The translations under genes were made by a program, and so were the position numbers. From assembly GCA_035555855.1 (NCBI GenBank), contig DATMGD010000071.1:124001-188000 (forward strand): a DNA stretch of 64,000 bases, written 5' to 3'. The DNA comes from Palsa-892 sp035555855 (GTDB lineage: Bacteria; Pseudomonadota; Alphaproteobacteria; Rhizobiales; Xanthobacteraceae). Numbering within the stretch: the first letter of the stretch is position 1; every line of letters starts with the position of its first letter. The notes below the pieces were generated by a model. That model had not been told where the DNA came from, made no database searches, and worked only from the letters and a program-made list of their open reading frames with translations. Of this stretch, positions 55,281 to 63,925 are shown piece after piece.

Positions 55281-56330
55281 TTACGCAACTTCGCGCGGCG
55301 TATCCGCCATCAATCTGCGCCGGTCGCGCCCGAGCCAAAGCGAAACGGTGAGCCCCTCTTTCGTCCTGCCTTCGGGCTCGAGCGCCCGATGCGAGATGAA
55401 TTCGAGTCCCGCCGCCTTCATCCATTGCGCAATGGTTTCTTCGGTGAAGCCGAGACGGCGATGCGCATGCTGCTCGCGCAAGAACTCAAGCTCATGCGGC
55501 GCAAAATCAATGACGAGCAATCGTCCGCCGGGCCGCAGCGCCCGCGCCGCTTCGCGGATCGCGCGCGCGCCGTCGTCGAGGAAGTGCAACACCTGATGAA
55601 CGATCGCGACGTCGAACTGATCGCGCCCGAGCGCGAGATTGTAGATGTCGCCCTTCCTGACAGTGCAGTGCTTGAGGCCCGCTTTGTCGAGATTGGCGCG
55701 CGCGATCGACAGCATCTCCGGGTTCATGTCGATGCCGACGCCGCGGTCGATCTCCGGCCCGAACATCTCAAGCATTCTTCCGGTGCCGGTGCCAAGATCC
55801 AGGAGGCTTTCGATCCGCATACCCGCGAACGATTCACGGATCGCCGCTTCCACCGCGCTCTCGGAAATATGCAGCTTGCGCAATTCGTCCCAGTGCCGCG
55901 CGTGCTTGCGGAAATAAGCCTGCGCCGCCGCCTGCCGCTGCGCGCGCACTTGCGCGAGCCGTTCGCGGTCGCGCGTCAGTACCGGATCGGCAGGATCGGC
56001 CAGCTCCAGCAGCGCCCGGCCGAGCGCCGCACCCTTGCCGTGCGAGACGCAGCGATGGAAGGCCCAGCTTCCTTCGCGAAAGCGTTCGATCAACCCGGCA
56101 TCGGACAGGAGCTTCAAGTGCCGCGAGATGCGTGGCTGCGACTGGCGAAGAATGTCGGTGAGATCGGAAACGGTCAGCTCTTCTTCGGCGAGCAGCGCGA
56201 GGAGCCGGAAGCGCGTGTCTTCCGCCGAAGCCTTGAGGCCGGCGAGCAGCGCCTGAAATCCAAGAAGGTTCTGCTCGTGCAGGTTCTGCTGGTGTTGCTC
56301 GTGCTTGTGCTTGTCGTGGCCTGCGGCCAT
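55281..56330 (-). CDS. ArsR-family regulator fused to a SAM-dependent methyltransferase
   Basis: From ATG 56330 (AAGGAAAA upstream) the protein has 349 residues. The start is His-rich (AAGHDKHKHEQHQQNLHEQN). An ArsR winged helix follows (about 40-110, VSDLTDILRQSQPRISRHLK), then a linker and a methyltransferase domain (about 165-320) with SLLDLGTGTGRMLEMFG and VHQVLHFLDDG. This fusion is known in Hyphomicrobiales, often near methionine-cycle genes, and is proposed to sense SAM-related compounds; no such gene is next to it here. The His-rich start could bind metal, which is inference. Confidence 0.85.
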   Translation of the reverse strand: MAAGHDKHKHEQHQQNLHEQNLLGFQALLAGLKASAEDTRFRLLALLAEEELTVSDLTDILRQSQPRISRHLKLLSDAGLIERFREGSWAFHRCVSHGKGAALGRALLELADPADPVLTRDRERLAQVRAQRQAAAQAYFRKHARHWDELRKLHISESAVEAAIRESFAGMRIESLLDLGTGTGRMLEMFGPEIDRGVGIDMNPEMLSIARANLDKAGLKHCTVRKGDIYNLALGRDQFDVAIVHQVLHFLDDGARAIREAARALRPGGRLLVIDFAPHELEFLREQHAHRRLGFTEETIAQWMKAAGLEFISHRALEPEGRTKEGLTVSLWLGRDRRRLMADTPREVA

Positions 56331-56528
56331 GCCGTTTTCCTTCGATGCGAGGGTTTCGCATACATCGCCAGCCGCCACGGGGCGAGTGGGCGGATTGGCG
56401 GACGGCAAAAGGTTAATTCCCGCCACGCCTAATGAGTGAATTTAATACTAATAATAACTAGAAGTTGAATTACCTCTATACGCAACTAAGCTCCACTCCA
56501 GATGCGGTCAGTCTAGTGGAGTCATCTC

Positions 56529-56786
56529 ATGAAACGCATGTTCCTCGCAGCTTCAGTCATCGCCATGCTCGCGACCCCGGCCTTCGCCGGCGGCAAGCAG
56601 TCGCTGAACGTCAATATCGGCGTCGCGACCGGCAAAGGGGGCCTCGTCGGCGCGCTGCTCGGCACGGTGCGCGGCCAGAACGGCCTCATCACCAATGTGA
56701 ACGCCACGACCGGCAAGGGCGGCATTCTCGGCCTCGTGCTCGGCGGCGGCAGCCGCGGTCACGGCGGCTGCGGCTGCGGTCACTAG
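56529..56786 (+). CDS. Small secreted glycine-rich protein with internal repeat
   Basis: The 85-residue protein has a signal peptide (MKRMFLAASVIAMLATPAFA). The mature part contains two copies of a N-V-N-x-x-T/A-T-G-K-G-G motif (LNVNIGVATGKGGLVGALLG, then TNVNATTGKGGILGLVLGGG) and ends RGHGGCGCGH with two Cys and two His. GGAG lies upstream of the ATG. The function is unknown; the C-terminal Cys/His cluster could bind metal. Confidence 0.7.
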   Translation: MKRMFLAASVIAMLATPAFAGGKQSLNVNIGVATGKGGLVGALLGTVRGQNGLITNVNATTGKGGILGLVLGGGSRGHGGCGCGH

Positions 56787-56834
56787 TTTCGCGATTCTGC
56801 TCCGCCCTTCCCCACCCCCCAGGCCGAGCAGCAA

Positions 56835-57998
56835 CTAGCGGGCGGAGCTTCCGGCTTCCGCCCGCTTTTTGTCGCCGAAGCGCTGGGTGAGCGATGCGAT
56901 CACGGCAATGCCCTCGACATTCGGCCCGGCGATCGGCTGCATCTCGCTTCGGGTAAGCTCAAGTCCCGCACTCAGCTTGTCGGAAATATCGTGGCTGAAT
57001 TGCAGGCCGTAGCTTTTGGTGATCTGCCGGAACGGCGAGTCGAGATAACGCTTCTCGATCCAGCGTCCGAAGACGGCGAGCGAATTCTTTTCGTTCAGCT
57101 TGCACGCAATCTTGCCGGCATAGGCCGTATCGATGGTGATCGGCGAGATCGGAAACGTCGTCTCCTCCGCCGTGCGCTTTGCCGAAAGCTCGAAGCCGAA
57201 CGGCTCGCCGTTGTAACTTAGCGCGATGTCGTAAAGCGTTTCGCGCACGTCGCTGAAATCGACGTCGTGCCAGTCGCCATAGAGCCGCGACAGCGACGCG
57301 AACAGCGAGAAGCGATCCTTGCTGTAGCGCAGGAACAGAAACGGCTCGATCCGCTCGTTGTCCCGGCGAAAACCGAAATAATCGAGTTCGTCCCGGTAGC
57401 GCGTCACGGACAGATTGACCGAAGCCCCCACTTCCCATTCGCCGCGCTTTACGGCAACGCCGGGAATGATCGTGCCGCGCAGGAAGACTTCCGGCTGCGG
57501 CAGAAATTCATTGAGCAGGATATTGCTCTCGTTCAGCTCCGAGTAGCGCAGCTCCGCGGTGACGAACGGCTGCACATCGCCGCTCGTCATGCGCAGCTTC
57601 AGCCGCTCGATCGCATCCAGCGATTTGGTGTTGTAGTTCTCGAACGACGTGACCGAGGTTGTCGATTTCAGCGAGGCTTCACTTTCGTCCTTGGTGGCAA
57701 AATCGAAGGCGGCGCGGTAGCGCGCGAGCGGTGCGTCCACCGTCTCGCGATAGCGCGTATAGCTTGCCTCGCCCGTCACCGCCCCGACGTAGCGCTCGGT
57801 CGAGCGCCCCGCCACGACCACCGCATTGATGCCGCCGAGCGCGGTACCGGCCGGCGTAAAGGAAAAATCGGGGTTCGTGTCGTAGCCGCCGCGCAGCTGG
57901 AGCGAGCCGAGGAACTCGTCTTCTGCCCGCACCTGGCCGGTAAGCAGCACCAAAAGGCTCAAAGCTATAGTGCCGTTATAATAATACCTCCATCCCAT
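56835..57998 (-). CDS. Outer-membrane beta-barrel protein
   Basis: The 387-residue protein has an N-terminal signal (ALSLLVLLTGQVRA) and alternating beta strands with aromatic girdles (SLQLRGGYDTNPDFSF, RIEPFLFLRYSKDRFSLFASLS), as in outer-membrane barrels of the BBP2/DUF-type group found near polysaccharide genes. It is divergent from the OpgC-type gene 161 bases away, so a link to surface glycan traits is possible. The start at 57998 lacks a strong ribosome site. Confidence 0.75.
   Translation of the reverse strand: MGWRYYYNGTIALSLLVLLTGQVRAEDEFLGSLQLRGGYDTNPDFSFTPAGTALGGINAVVVAGRSTERYVGAVTGEASYTRYRETVDAPLARYRAAFDFATKDESEASLKSTTSVTSFENYNTKSLDAIERLKLRMTSGDVQPFVTAELRYSELNESNILLNEFLPQPEVFLRGTIIPGVAVKRGEWEVGASVNLSVTRYRDELDYFGFRRDNERIEPFLFLRYSKDRFSLFASLSRLYGDWHDVDFSDVRETLYDIALSYNGEPFGFELSAKRTAEETTFPISPITIDTAYAGKIACKLNEKNSLAVFGRWIEKRYLDSPFRQITKSYGLQFSHDISDKLSAGLELTRSEMQPIAGPNVEGIAVIASLTQRFGDKKRAEAGSSAR
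56837..56870 (+). terminator. Terminator of the glycine-rich gene, embedded in the next gene
   Basis: AGCGGGCGGA and TCCGCCCGCT form a perfect ten-base stem with a ten-base loop followed by TTTT. It lies inside the last codons of the convergent barrel gene, which ends at 56835. Confidence 0.75.
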
Positions 57999-58159
57999 AG
58001 AACCTTATGGGCCGCCCATGCTTAACTTCTGCTTAAAAACGCCCCAAAGCCCATCCACAGCCGCGCGCGAAAGAGCCCTGCATTTTGCCGGCCGCGCGAT
58101 GTTCGCGGATCGCATCCGTCTATATTCTGGTTGCGGCTCAACCTGCGCCGAAAGCGACA

Positions 58160-59323
58160 ATGCCCCCGATTGCCCCCGGCACCCGCGATCTCCGCCTCGA
58201 CTTCTTCCGCGGCCTGTCGCTGTGGTTCATCTTCATCGATCACGTGCCGGGCAACATCATGACCTGGCTGACCGTGCGCAATTACGGTTTCTCCGACGCC
58301 TCCGAAATCTTCGTCTTCATCTCCGGTTACACCGCCGCCTTCGTCTATGGCCGCGTCATGAAAGAACGCGGCTTCATTGTCGGCGCGGCCCGTGTCCTCA
58401 AGCGCGCCTGGCAGATCTATGTCGCCTTCGTCTTCCTGTTCGTCTTTTACGTCGCGGAGATTTCCTATCTTGCGACGCGCTTCCAGAACCCGCTCTACAC
58501 GGAAGAGTCGGGCTTCTTCGAGCTTCTGCAAAAACCGGAGATCGTCATCATCGAGGCGCTGAAGCTGCGCTTCCTGCCGGCCAACGTCGATGTGCTGCCG
58601 CTTTATATCGTGCTGATGGCGTGCTTCCCGCTCATCCTGTGGGGGCTGCTGCGCCGCCCCAACCTGACGCTCGCCGCCTCCGCGATCTTCTACGCGGTCG
58701 CGCGTTATCTCGACTGGAACATCTCGCTTTACCCGTGGGACCGCTACTGGTTCTTCAATCCGTTCTGCTGGCAATTCCTGTTCGTCATCGGCGGCTGGTG
58801 TGCGCTCGGCGGCATCGACAAGATCGGCCGCGTTCTGCGCTCGCGCGCGTTCCTCGCGCTCTGCATTCTGTTTCTCGTCTATGCCGCCGTCCTCCAGCTC
58901 AGCTGGCTGATCCCCGGCGTCACCCGCAAATTCCCGAGCTGGATGCATATACTGCCGCTCAACAAGAGCGATCTCTCGTTGTTCCGGCTCGCGCACTTCC
59001 TGGCGCTCGCCAATGTCGTCGTCCGCTTCGTGCCGATCGACGCTACTTTCCTGCGCTCCATCTGGGCGCGGCCGGCGATCATCTGCGGTCAGAACTCGCT
59101 CGAGATCTTTTGCCTCGGCGTCTTCCTGTCGTTCTCCGGCCACTTCGTCATCACCGAAATCTCGTCGCGCAAATACGCCCACTTCCTCATCAGCCTCGCC
59201 GGCGTCCTGATCATGATCGCCGTCGCCGCACTGATGAGCTGGTACAAGGGACTGAACCGGCGCGTGGAAAAGGCGCCCCCGCCGCCCGCGGGACAGAAGA
59301 ACCTCGAGGAGAAGGTCGCATGA
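58160..59323 (+). CDS. OpgC-type membrane acyltransferase
   Basis: From ATG 58160 the 387-residue protein has about ten membrane helices. The N-terminus (RDLRLDFFRGLSLWFIFIDHVPGN) carries the Arg and His residues typical of OpgC/acyltransferase-3 proteins, with ISGYTAAFVYGRVM after it. OpgC adds succinyl groups to osmoregulated periplasmic glucans; the glycan here is unknown. It is the first gene of a three-gene set and overlaps the next gene by four bases. No opgG or opgH gene is in the window. Confidence 0.88.
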   Translation: MPPIAPGTRDLRLDFFRGLSLWFIFIDHVPGNIMTWLTVRNYGFSDASEIFVFISGYTAAFVYGRVMKERGFIVGAARVLKRAWQIYVAFVFLFVFYVAEISYLATRFQNPLYTEESGFFELLQKPEIVIIEALKLRFLPANVDVLPLYIVLMACFPLILWGLLRRPNLTLAASAIFYAVARYLDWNISLYPWDRYWFFNPFCWQFLFVIGGWCALGGIDKIGRVLRSRAFLALCILFLVYAAVLQLSWLIPGVTRKFPSWMHILPLNKSDLSLFRLAHFLALANVVVRFVPIDATFLRSIWARPAIICGQNSLEIFCLGVFLSFSGHFVITEISSRKYAHFLISLAGVLIMIAVAALMSWYKGLNRRVEKAPPPPAGQKNLEEKVA

Positions 59324-60060
59324 GGTTGCTCGCCGCCGCGATCGCATTGCTGCTGGCCGGGATCGCTCCCGGCCATGCGCAGAACTGCACCGTCAACCCT
59401 GAGCTTGTCGAAGCGCCGTCTTTTCTCCCGCGCGTCAACGCCGCGGTGACGAAAGAGGGCAAGCTCGCGATCCTCGTCATCTCGGCAGCGCCAAGCCAGG
59501 TCGGCCAGGCGAGCGGCCTGAAAAGCTATCCTTCGTTTCTGGAGACGACGCTGAAAGAGAAGCTCAAGGAAACCAATGTCAGCGTCTTCGCTTTCGCCGT
59601 GCCGCGCGAACCGATCGGCAAGGTGCTGAAGGCGCTGCCGGGCGCGCTACAGGAGCACAAGCCCGATCTCGTCATCTGGCAGACCGGCACCATCGAGGCG
59701 ATCCGGGCGATGGACCCCGACGTTTTCGGCGACAAGCTGCTGGAGGGCGTAAGCCTCATCAAGGCCGACAAGATCGACGTCATCCTGATGAACCAGCAAT
59801 ACAGCCCTCGGACCGACTTCATGTTCGACGGCACGCCCTATACGGACAACATGCGCTGGGTCGCCCAAAGCAAGGATATTTCGCTGTTTAACCGCTACGA
59901 GATCATGAAATACTGGGCAGATAATGGGGTTTTTGACCTGAACGCCATGAAGAGTGACGGAACCTACGAAAAGTTGCATAGATGCCTTGGGGGATTGCTG
60001 GCTGATTTCGTTCTTCGCGGGGCATCGCTGCCGGGAAGCCCGGATAATCACCGGAAATGA
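59320..60060 (+). CDS. Secreted SGNH-like protein with catalytic residues lost
   Basis: The 246-residue protein has a signal peptide (to HAQ, about 21) and aligns along its length with the downstream SGNH hydrolase: DLVIWQTGTIEAIRA matches DLVVWQLGTNAILRD, and KIDVILMNQQYSP matches DIDVVLMNPQFAP. The active-site blocks are changed: the GSSS nucleophile block reads ISAAPS, the GTN block reads GTI (I125), and the DxxH block is missing. It therefore probably binds a glycan or protein without cleaving it. The ATGA overlap with the acyltransferase gene and GAGGAGAAGG upstream indicate coupling. Confidence 0.85.
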   Translation: MRLLAAAIALLLAGIAPGHAQNCTVNPELVEAPSFLPRVNAAVTKEGKLAILVISAAPSQVGQASGLKSYPSFLETTLKEKLKETNVSVFAFAVPREPIGKVLKALPGALQEHKPDLVIWQTGTIEAIRAMDPDVFGDKLLEGVSLIKADKIDVILMNQQYSPRTDFMFDGTPYTDNMRWVAQSKDISLFNRYEIMKYWADNGVFDLNAMKSDGTYEKLHRCLGGLLADFVLRGASLPGSPDNHRK

Positions 60061-60093
60061 ACCAAGTTTGAGAGGAACCTAGAAGGATCGCGC

Positions 60094-60909
60094 TTGCGTT
60101 TTTTTCGCCTCGCTGTTGCTGCCGCCTTGCTGGCCGCGTCTGCGGCGGATAGCGCACGCGCCGATCAGCCGACCCCCTTTCAAGGCGACTGCAAGGCGAA
60201 AGCCGAAAGCGGCGAACTCGCCGGCGCCGGTCTTGCGCGGTTAGCCACGCGCATCGCGCAGCGTCAGGCGATCACCGTCATCGCCTTCGGCTCGTCCTCG
60301 ACCGAAGGCGCCGGTGCAAGCAGCCAGATCAACACTTATCCCGCTCGCCTCGAAGCGGAACTGAAGCAGCAATTCCCCGGCGTCAATGTGCGGGTCATCA
60401 ATCGCGGCATCGGCGGCGAAGATGTCGCCGAAATGCTGAAGCGCTTCGACCGCGACATCATCGCGGCGAAACCCGACCTCGTCGTCTGGCAGCTCGGTAC
60501 CAACGCGATCCTGCGCGACGACGGCATCGCTCCCGAGCAGCCGCTGATGCTGCGCGGCATCCACCAGTTCAAGAAGGCCGACATCGACGTCGTGCTGATG
60601 AACCCGCAATTCGCCCCGAAGGTAATGCGCGATCCCGACGCAATCCCGATGATCGAAATGATCGCCGAGATCGCCCGCACGACCAACGTGCCGGTGTTCC
60701 GCCGCTTCGAGATGATGCGGCACTGGCACGAAGATCTTGCGATGCCTTACGAGAAGTTCCTGTCGTCCGACCTCCTGCACATGAACGACTACAGCTATGG
60801 CTGCGTTGCGCGCTATCTCGGCGCGGCGATCGCCGAAGACGTCAAGCAGCAGCAACGGCTCGTCGGCGGCATCGCCACCGCTTCGCAGCCTGCCGCCAAC
60901 CAGCGCTGA
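60094..60909 (+). CDS. Secreted SGNH/GDSL-type hydrolase
   Basis: Translation starts at a TTG (60094) with AAGGA upstream; the protein has 271 residues and a signal peptide (to RAD, about 24). SGNH blocks are intact: I AFGSSSTEG (nucleophile Ser68), II NRGIGGED (Gly105-108), III QLGTNA (Asn137) and V SDLLH (Asp226, His229). Such enzymes remove ester groups, often acetyl groups on polysaccharides. As last gene of the acyltransferase set it may remove, move or edit the acyl groups, which is inference. Confidence 0.9.
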   Translation: MRFFRLAVAAALLAASAADSARADQPTPFQGDCKAKAESGELAGAGLARLATRIAQRQAITVIAFGSSSTEGAGASSQINTYPARLEAELKQQFPGVNVRVINRGIGGEDVAEMLKRFDRDIIAAKPDLVVWQLGTNAILRDDGIAPEQPLMLRGIHQFKKADIDVVLMNPQFAPKVMRDPDAIPMIEMIAEIARTTNVPVFRRFEMMRHWHEDLAMPYEKFLSSDLLHMNDYSYGCVARYLGAAIAEDVKQQQRLVGGIATASQPAANQR

Positions 60910-60912
60910 TCC

Positions 60913-63093
60913 TCAGAACTTGAAGCTCGCATAGGCCCGCACGTTGCGGCCCGGCAACTCGACGTCGTCCTTGCGGAACGACACGCTGTTCCTGACCGAC
61001 TCGTTCAAGAGATTGTCGCCGACAATGCCGACGGTGAGCACGACCGGCACCCCGCCATAGGTGACGATCTTCTGCTTATAATTGATCTCGGCCTTCAGCA
61101 GATTATAGCCGCCGGTTGTCGTCTCATGCGGCGCGATGTCGTTGTGGCCGAAGGCGTGCAGTAAACCAACGCGCGCGAACCAGTTCGGATCGCTCCAATA
61201 AACGCCGCCGCCGACACGCTGCGGCGGAATGCGCGGCACATAAGTGCCGTCGTCAAACTTCGCATGGATATAATCGTATTGCGCGTCCAGGCCCCAGGTG
61301 CCGCGCCCGAGCTGCGCGACATCGTACTGCGCGGCGAATTCGCCGCCGTAGAACGTCGCATTGGCCTGCGAATATATGACCTGCTGGAAGATTTCTTCGC
61401 CCGGCGTGAGATTGCCGCAGCTCGCAAAATCCTCGTTGCACTGAACACCGGTCAGCCGTTTGTAAATAAAGTTGTCGAACTTCGTGTAATAGAGACTGCC
61501 GTCGAAACGGAAACGCCCCGTAGGCCGCCGCAGGCTGAATTCCACCGTCTTCGCCTTCTCGATCTTGAGGTCCGGATTGCCGATTTCGAACGTGCCCGGT
61601 GCATCATGCGCGCCTTTCGAGAACAACTCGGGCGCGCGCGGCGCGCGCTCGACATAGGAGCCGGTAAGGCTCGCGACGAGATTGCCCGGCAGTTCTTTGC
61701 GCAATCCAAGACTCACGCTTTTCGGCGCAAAATCGCGCTCCGTCTTGTTGCCCGCCATGTAGCCCGGCGAGGTGCCAAGATAGTCGGACGGGAAAATATC
61801 CGGCGTGCCGTTCACCGCCGCATATTCGATGCGGCCCGCGAGCAACCCCTTCAGTGTATCGGTGAACTGCAATTCGTTGAACACGAAAGCGGCGGCACTG
61901 GTCGCTTCGGCCGGCGCGAGCAATCCACCCGCCTCGCCCGAGGTGGCGATATTCTGATGACCGAATTGCAGGCCGAATGCCGTGGTGAGCGCGCCGAACG
62001 GCGTCTTGCGCGGCGTGAGCTGCGTCTCGATGCGCGCTTCCTGCTCGGTATTCCTGAACGTGGCGGCGATGCCGTCATCGTCGTTGATTTCGTTGTGCTT
62101 GTATTTCGTAGCCCCGAACCAGTAGCGCACGGCCTCGACGCCGGCAGCATCGGGGCGATATTCGCCCTTCGAGGTGAACTTCAGCTGGTCCATATCGATG
62201 CGCGTATTGTTCGACGCACCGTCCTCGCCGGGGATGTGATAGACGCTCGCAAAATGCGCGACGTTGAAACCGAAGAAACCTTGTAGGCCGATGGCGGAAG
62301 CGCCGAGCGACTGGCCTTGCGAGTTGACGCCCGAATTGGCCTGCCGCCCGTTCGGGATTGAGTAGTCGCCGCCGTATCGCTTGTAGATGTCGGCATGGAT
62401 TGCGCCACCGTAACCCGCGGCATTCAGCGAGCCCATATCGAACAGCGTTGAAGCCTCGTAACCGCGGTCGGCCGACGACACCGCGCCTTTCGCCTCCATC
62501 GAGAAGCCGTTTTCGGGCACGCGGTCGGGAATGCGGTTGTTGCTTACACTCACGACACCGCCGATTGCCTGCGAGCCCCAGCGCAGGGTTGACGGTCCGC
62601 GCAGCACCTCGATCTGTTGCGCCGCCAGGGGATCGATCGGCACGCCGTGATCCTCGCCAAGGTCGGCGACGTCATGCGTGCCGATGCCGTTCTCCTGCGT
62701 GCGGATGCGGAAGCTGTCGAGGCCGCGGATCACCGGGCGGCTCGCGCCCGCCGGCGCGAAGGTCGTCGCCGAAATGCCCGGCTTGTCGAACAGAAGCTGG
62801 CCGAGCGTGCCGCCTGCCGTGCGCTCGATCTCGTTCTGTTTCATCACGATCATCGAATTGAAAGTGTCGGCGACAAACGACGGCAGCCACGGATTACTCT
62901 CGGCCGGCGCGAGTTGCGCCCGCTCTCCTGCATTGCCTTCCGAATCCGCCGCGCGCCGCGACGCGCGCTGCTGGATCGGGCTCGGCGCGGTGACGACGAC
63001 TTGCGGTAGCGTTATTTCCTGCGCGGCTGCCGCTTGCGCCATAAGCGTAACGGCGGCAACAACCGATGAAAACGCGACACGATGTGATGGCAT
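60913..63093 (-). CDS. TonB-dependent outer-membrane receptor (ZnuD-like)
   Basis: The 726-residue protein has a signal peptide (to AQ, about 25), a TonB box region (LPQVVVTAP), a plug domain with RPVIRGLDSFRIRTQENGIG and IEVLRGPSTLRWGSQAIGG, and a 22-strand-type barrel ending in FKF. HIPGEDGASNNTRIDMDQ and ATKYKHNEINDDDG in the barrel loops resemble the zinc receptor ZnuD; this is a motif-level impression. A duplicated operator-like element is just upstream of the gene. Confidence 0.88.
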   Translation of the reverse strand: MPSHRVAFSSVVAAVTLMAQAAAAQEITLPQVVVTAPSPIQQRASRRAADSEGNAGERAQLAPAESNPWLPSFVADTFNSMIVMKQNEIERTAGGTLGQLLFDKPGISATTFAPAGASRPVIRGLDSFRIRTQENGIGTHDVADLGEDHGVPIDPLAAQQIEVLRGPSTLRWGSQAIGGVVSVSNNRIPDRVPENGFSMEAKGAVSSADRGYEASTLFDMGSLNAAGYGGAIHADIYKRYGGDYSIPNGRQANSGVNSQGQSLGASAIGLQGFFGFNVAHFASVYHIPGEDGASNNTRIDMDQLKFTSKGEYRPDAAGVEAVRYWFGATKYKHNEINDDDGIAATFRNTEQEARIETQLTPRKTPFGALTTAFGLQFGHQNIATSGEAGGLLAPAEATSAAAFVFNELQFTDTLKGLLAGRIEYAAVNGTPDIFPSDYLGTSPGYMAGNKTERDFAPKSVSLGLRKELPGNLVASLTGSYVERAPRAPELFSKGAHDAPGTFEIGNPDLKIEKAKTVEFSLRRPTGRFRFDGSLYYTKFDNFIYKRLTGVQCNEDFASCGNLTPGEEIFQQVIYSQANATFYGGEFAAQYDVAQLGRGTWGLDAQYDYIHAKFDDGTYVPRIPPQRVGGGVYWSDPNWFARVGLLHAFGHNDIAPHETTTGGYNLLKAEINYKQKIVTYGGVPVVLTVGIVGDNLLNESVRNSVSFRKDDVELPGRNVRAYASFKF

Positions 63094-63123
63094 GGCAACC
63101 CCCGAACAATGTTTCGGGAGTTT

Positions 63124-63158
63124 TGATACAATATATCTATTAGATGATACAATATATC
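63124..63158. promoter_or_regulatory. Duplicated operator-like element before the TonB receptor gene
   Basis: TGATACAATATATC occurs at 63124-63137 and again at 63145-63158, exactly 21 bases apart. Each copy has GATA-N5-TATC dyad symmetry, extended in the second to ATGATA-N5-TATCAT. The element begins 31 bases upstream of the receptor start, in an AT-rich promoter position. A Zur- or Fur-family repressor is the likely ligand; the two-turn spacing suits two dimers on one face. Confidence 0.65.
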
Positions 63159-63375
63159 ATTACCAAAAAAGCAGCCGCTACCTGATGAAACCCGGATTTC
63201 AGTGTTGCAACGGTGCCATGACAGTGAAAAAAATTTCGACGCAGTGCGGCAAGCGCTAGAGAAGACACGCGTTTCCGCTGTTCCATCATGTGACGCAGCT
63301 GTGGATAACACCGCCGTTTCGGCAACCGGATTTGCGCGTTCCAAGCGACAATGCCGGTCTAAGGGGGCCGTATCA

Positions 63376-63789
63376 ATGCAAGTACAAATTCGTAACCCGA
63401 TCGCGGTTGAAGTCGACGCCGCGGACGACAAGGGTTCTGTGTCTTTCCATTTCTTCACCGCCGCCGAGCATCAGGCGGTTGTCACCATCGGGCGAGATCT
63501 CCTGCCCGACCTGATCGAGCAGCTCGAGGAAATTGTTTCCGCCGAAGCGAGACCGCAGGCGGTAAAACAACCTGCGCCCGAGGCCGAGACCAAGCAGCTC
63601 GCCCCGCAGCCGGTCGCGCAAGCGCCCGCACAAGCACCTGCGCAGACGGTTAAGCAGCCGATCAAGCAGCCCGCGAGCCGGGACTTCGCGATGTTCGAGC
63701 GCACCATGCCGCTCGCCAAGCCGAAAGAGCCCGCACGCGATCACCAGCCGGCGCATCAGCCGATCCTGCGCGCCCTGCTCCAGGCCTGA
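63376..63789 (+). CDS. Protein with Ala/Gln/Pro/Lys-rich low-complexity tail
   Basis: From ATG 63376 (AAGGGGG upstream) the protein has 137 residues. A folded N-terminal part (about 1-55, VSFHFFTAAEHQAVVTIG, DLIEQLEEIV) is followed by a low-complexity linker with repeated APAQ/VKQP words and a basic end (LRALLQA). Not recognised. The upstream part of the frame from 63202 is not needed. Confidence 0.6.
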   Translation: MQVQIRNPIAVEVDAADDKGSVSFHFFTAAEHQAVVTIGRDLLPDLIEQLEEIVSAEARPQAVKQPAPEAETKQLAPQPVAQAPAQAPAQTVKQPIKQPASRDFAMFERTMPLAKPKEPARDHQPAHQPILRALLQA

Positions 63790-63802
63790 CACGGAACATA
63801 AC

Positions 63803-63825
63803 CGGCGGGCGCCACGCGCCCGCCG
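63803..63825 (+). repeat. GC-rich hairpin after the 63376 gene
   Basis: CGGCGGGCGC and GCGCCCGCCG form a perfect ten-base stem with a CAC loop, 14 bases after the stop. It lacks a T-run and may be a factor-dependent terminator. Confidence 0.55.
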
Positions 63826-63925
63826 CATTCCGCGCCGAACGCTCCGGCCCGGACACGCTCCGGTCACGAAAGCGTGCGCAAAGGGTTGCTTTGGCAGCGT
63901 CATGCGAACCTGCTAGGCAGAGGCG

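Noticed and set aside
58018..60060. 680-codon frame that seems to fuse two proteins
   Set aside because: Its first two thirds are an out-of-frame reading of the OpgC-type gene; only the last third, from the ATG at 59320, is real.
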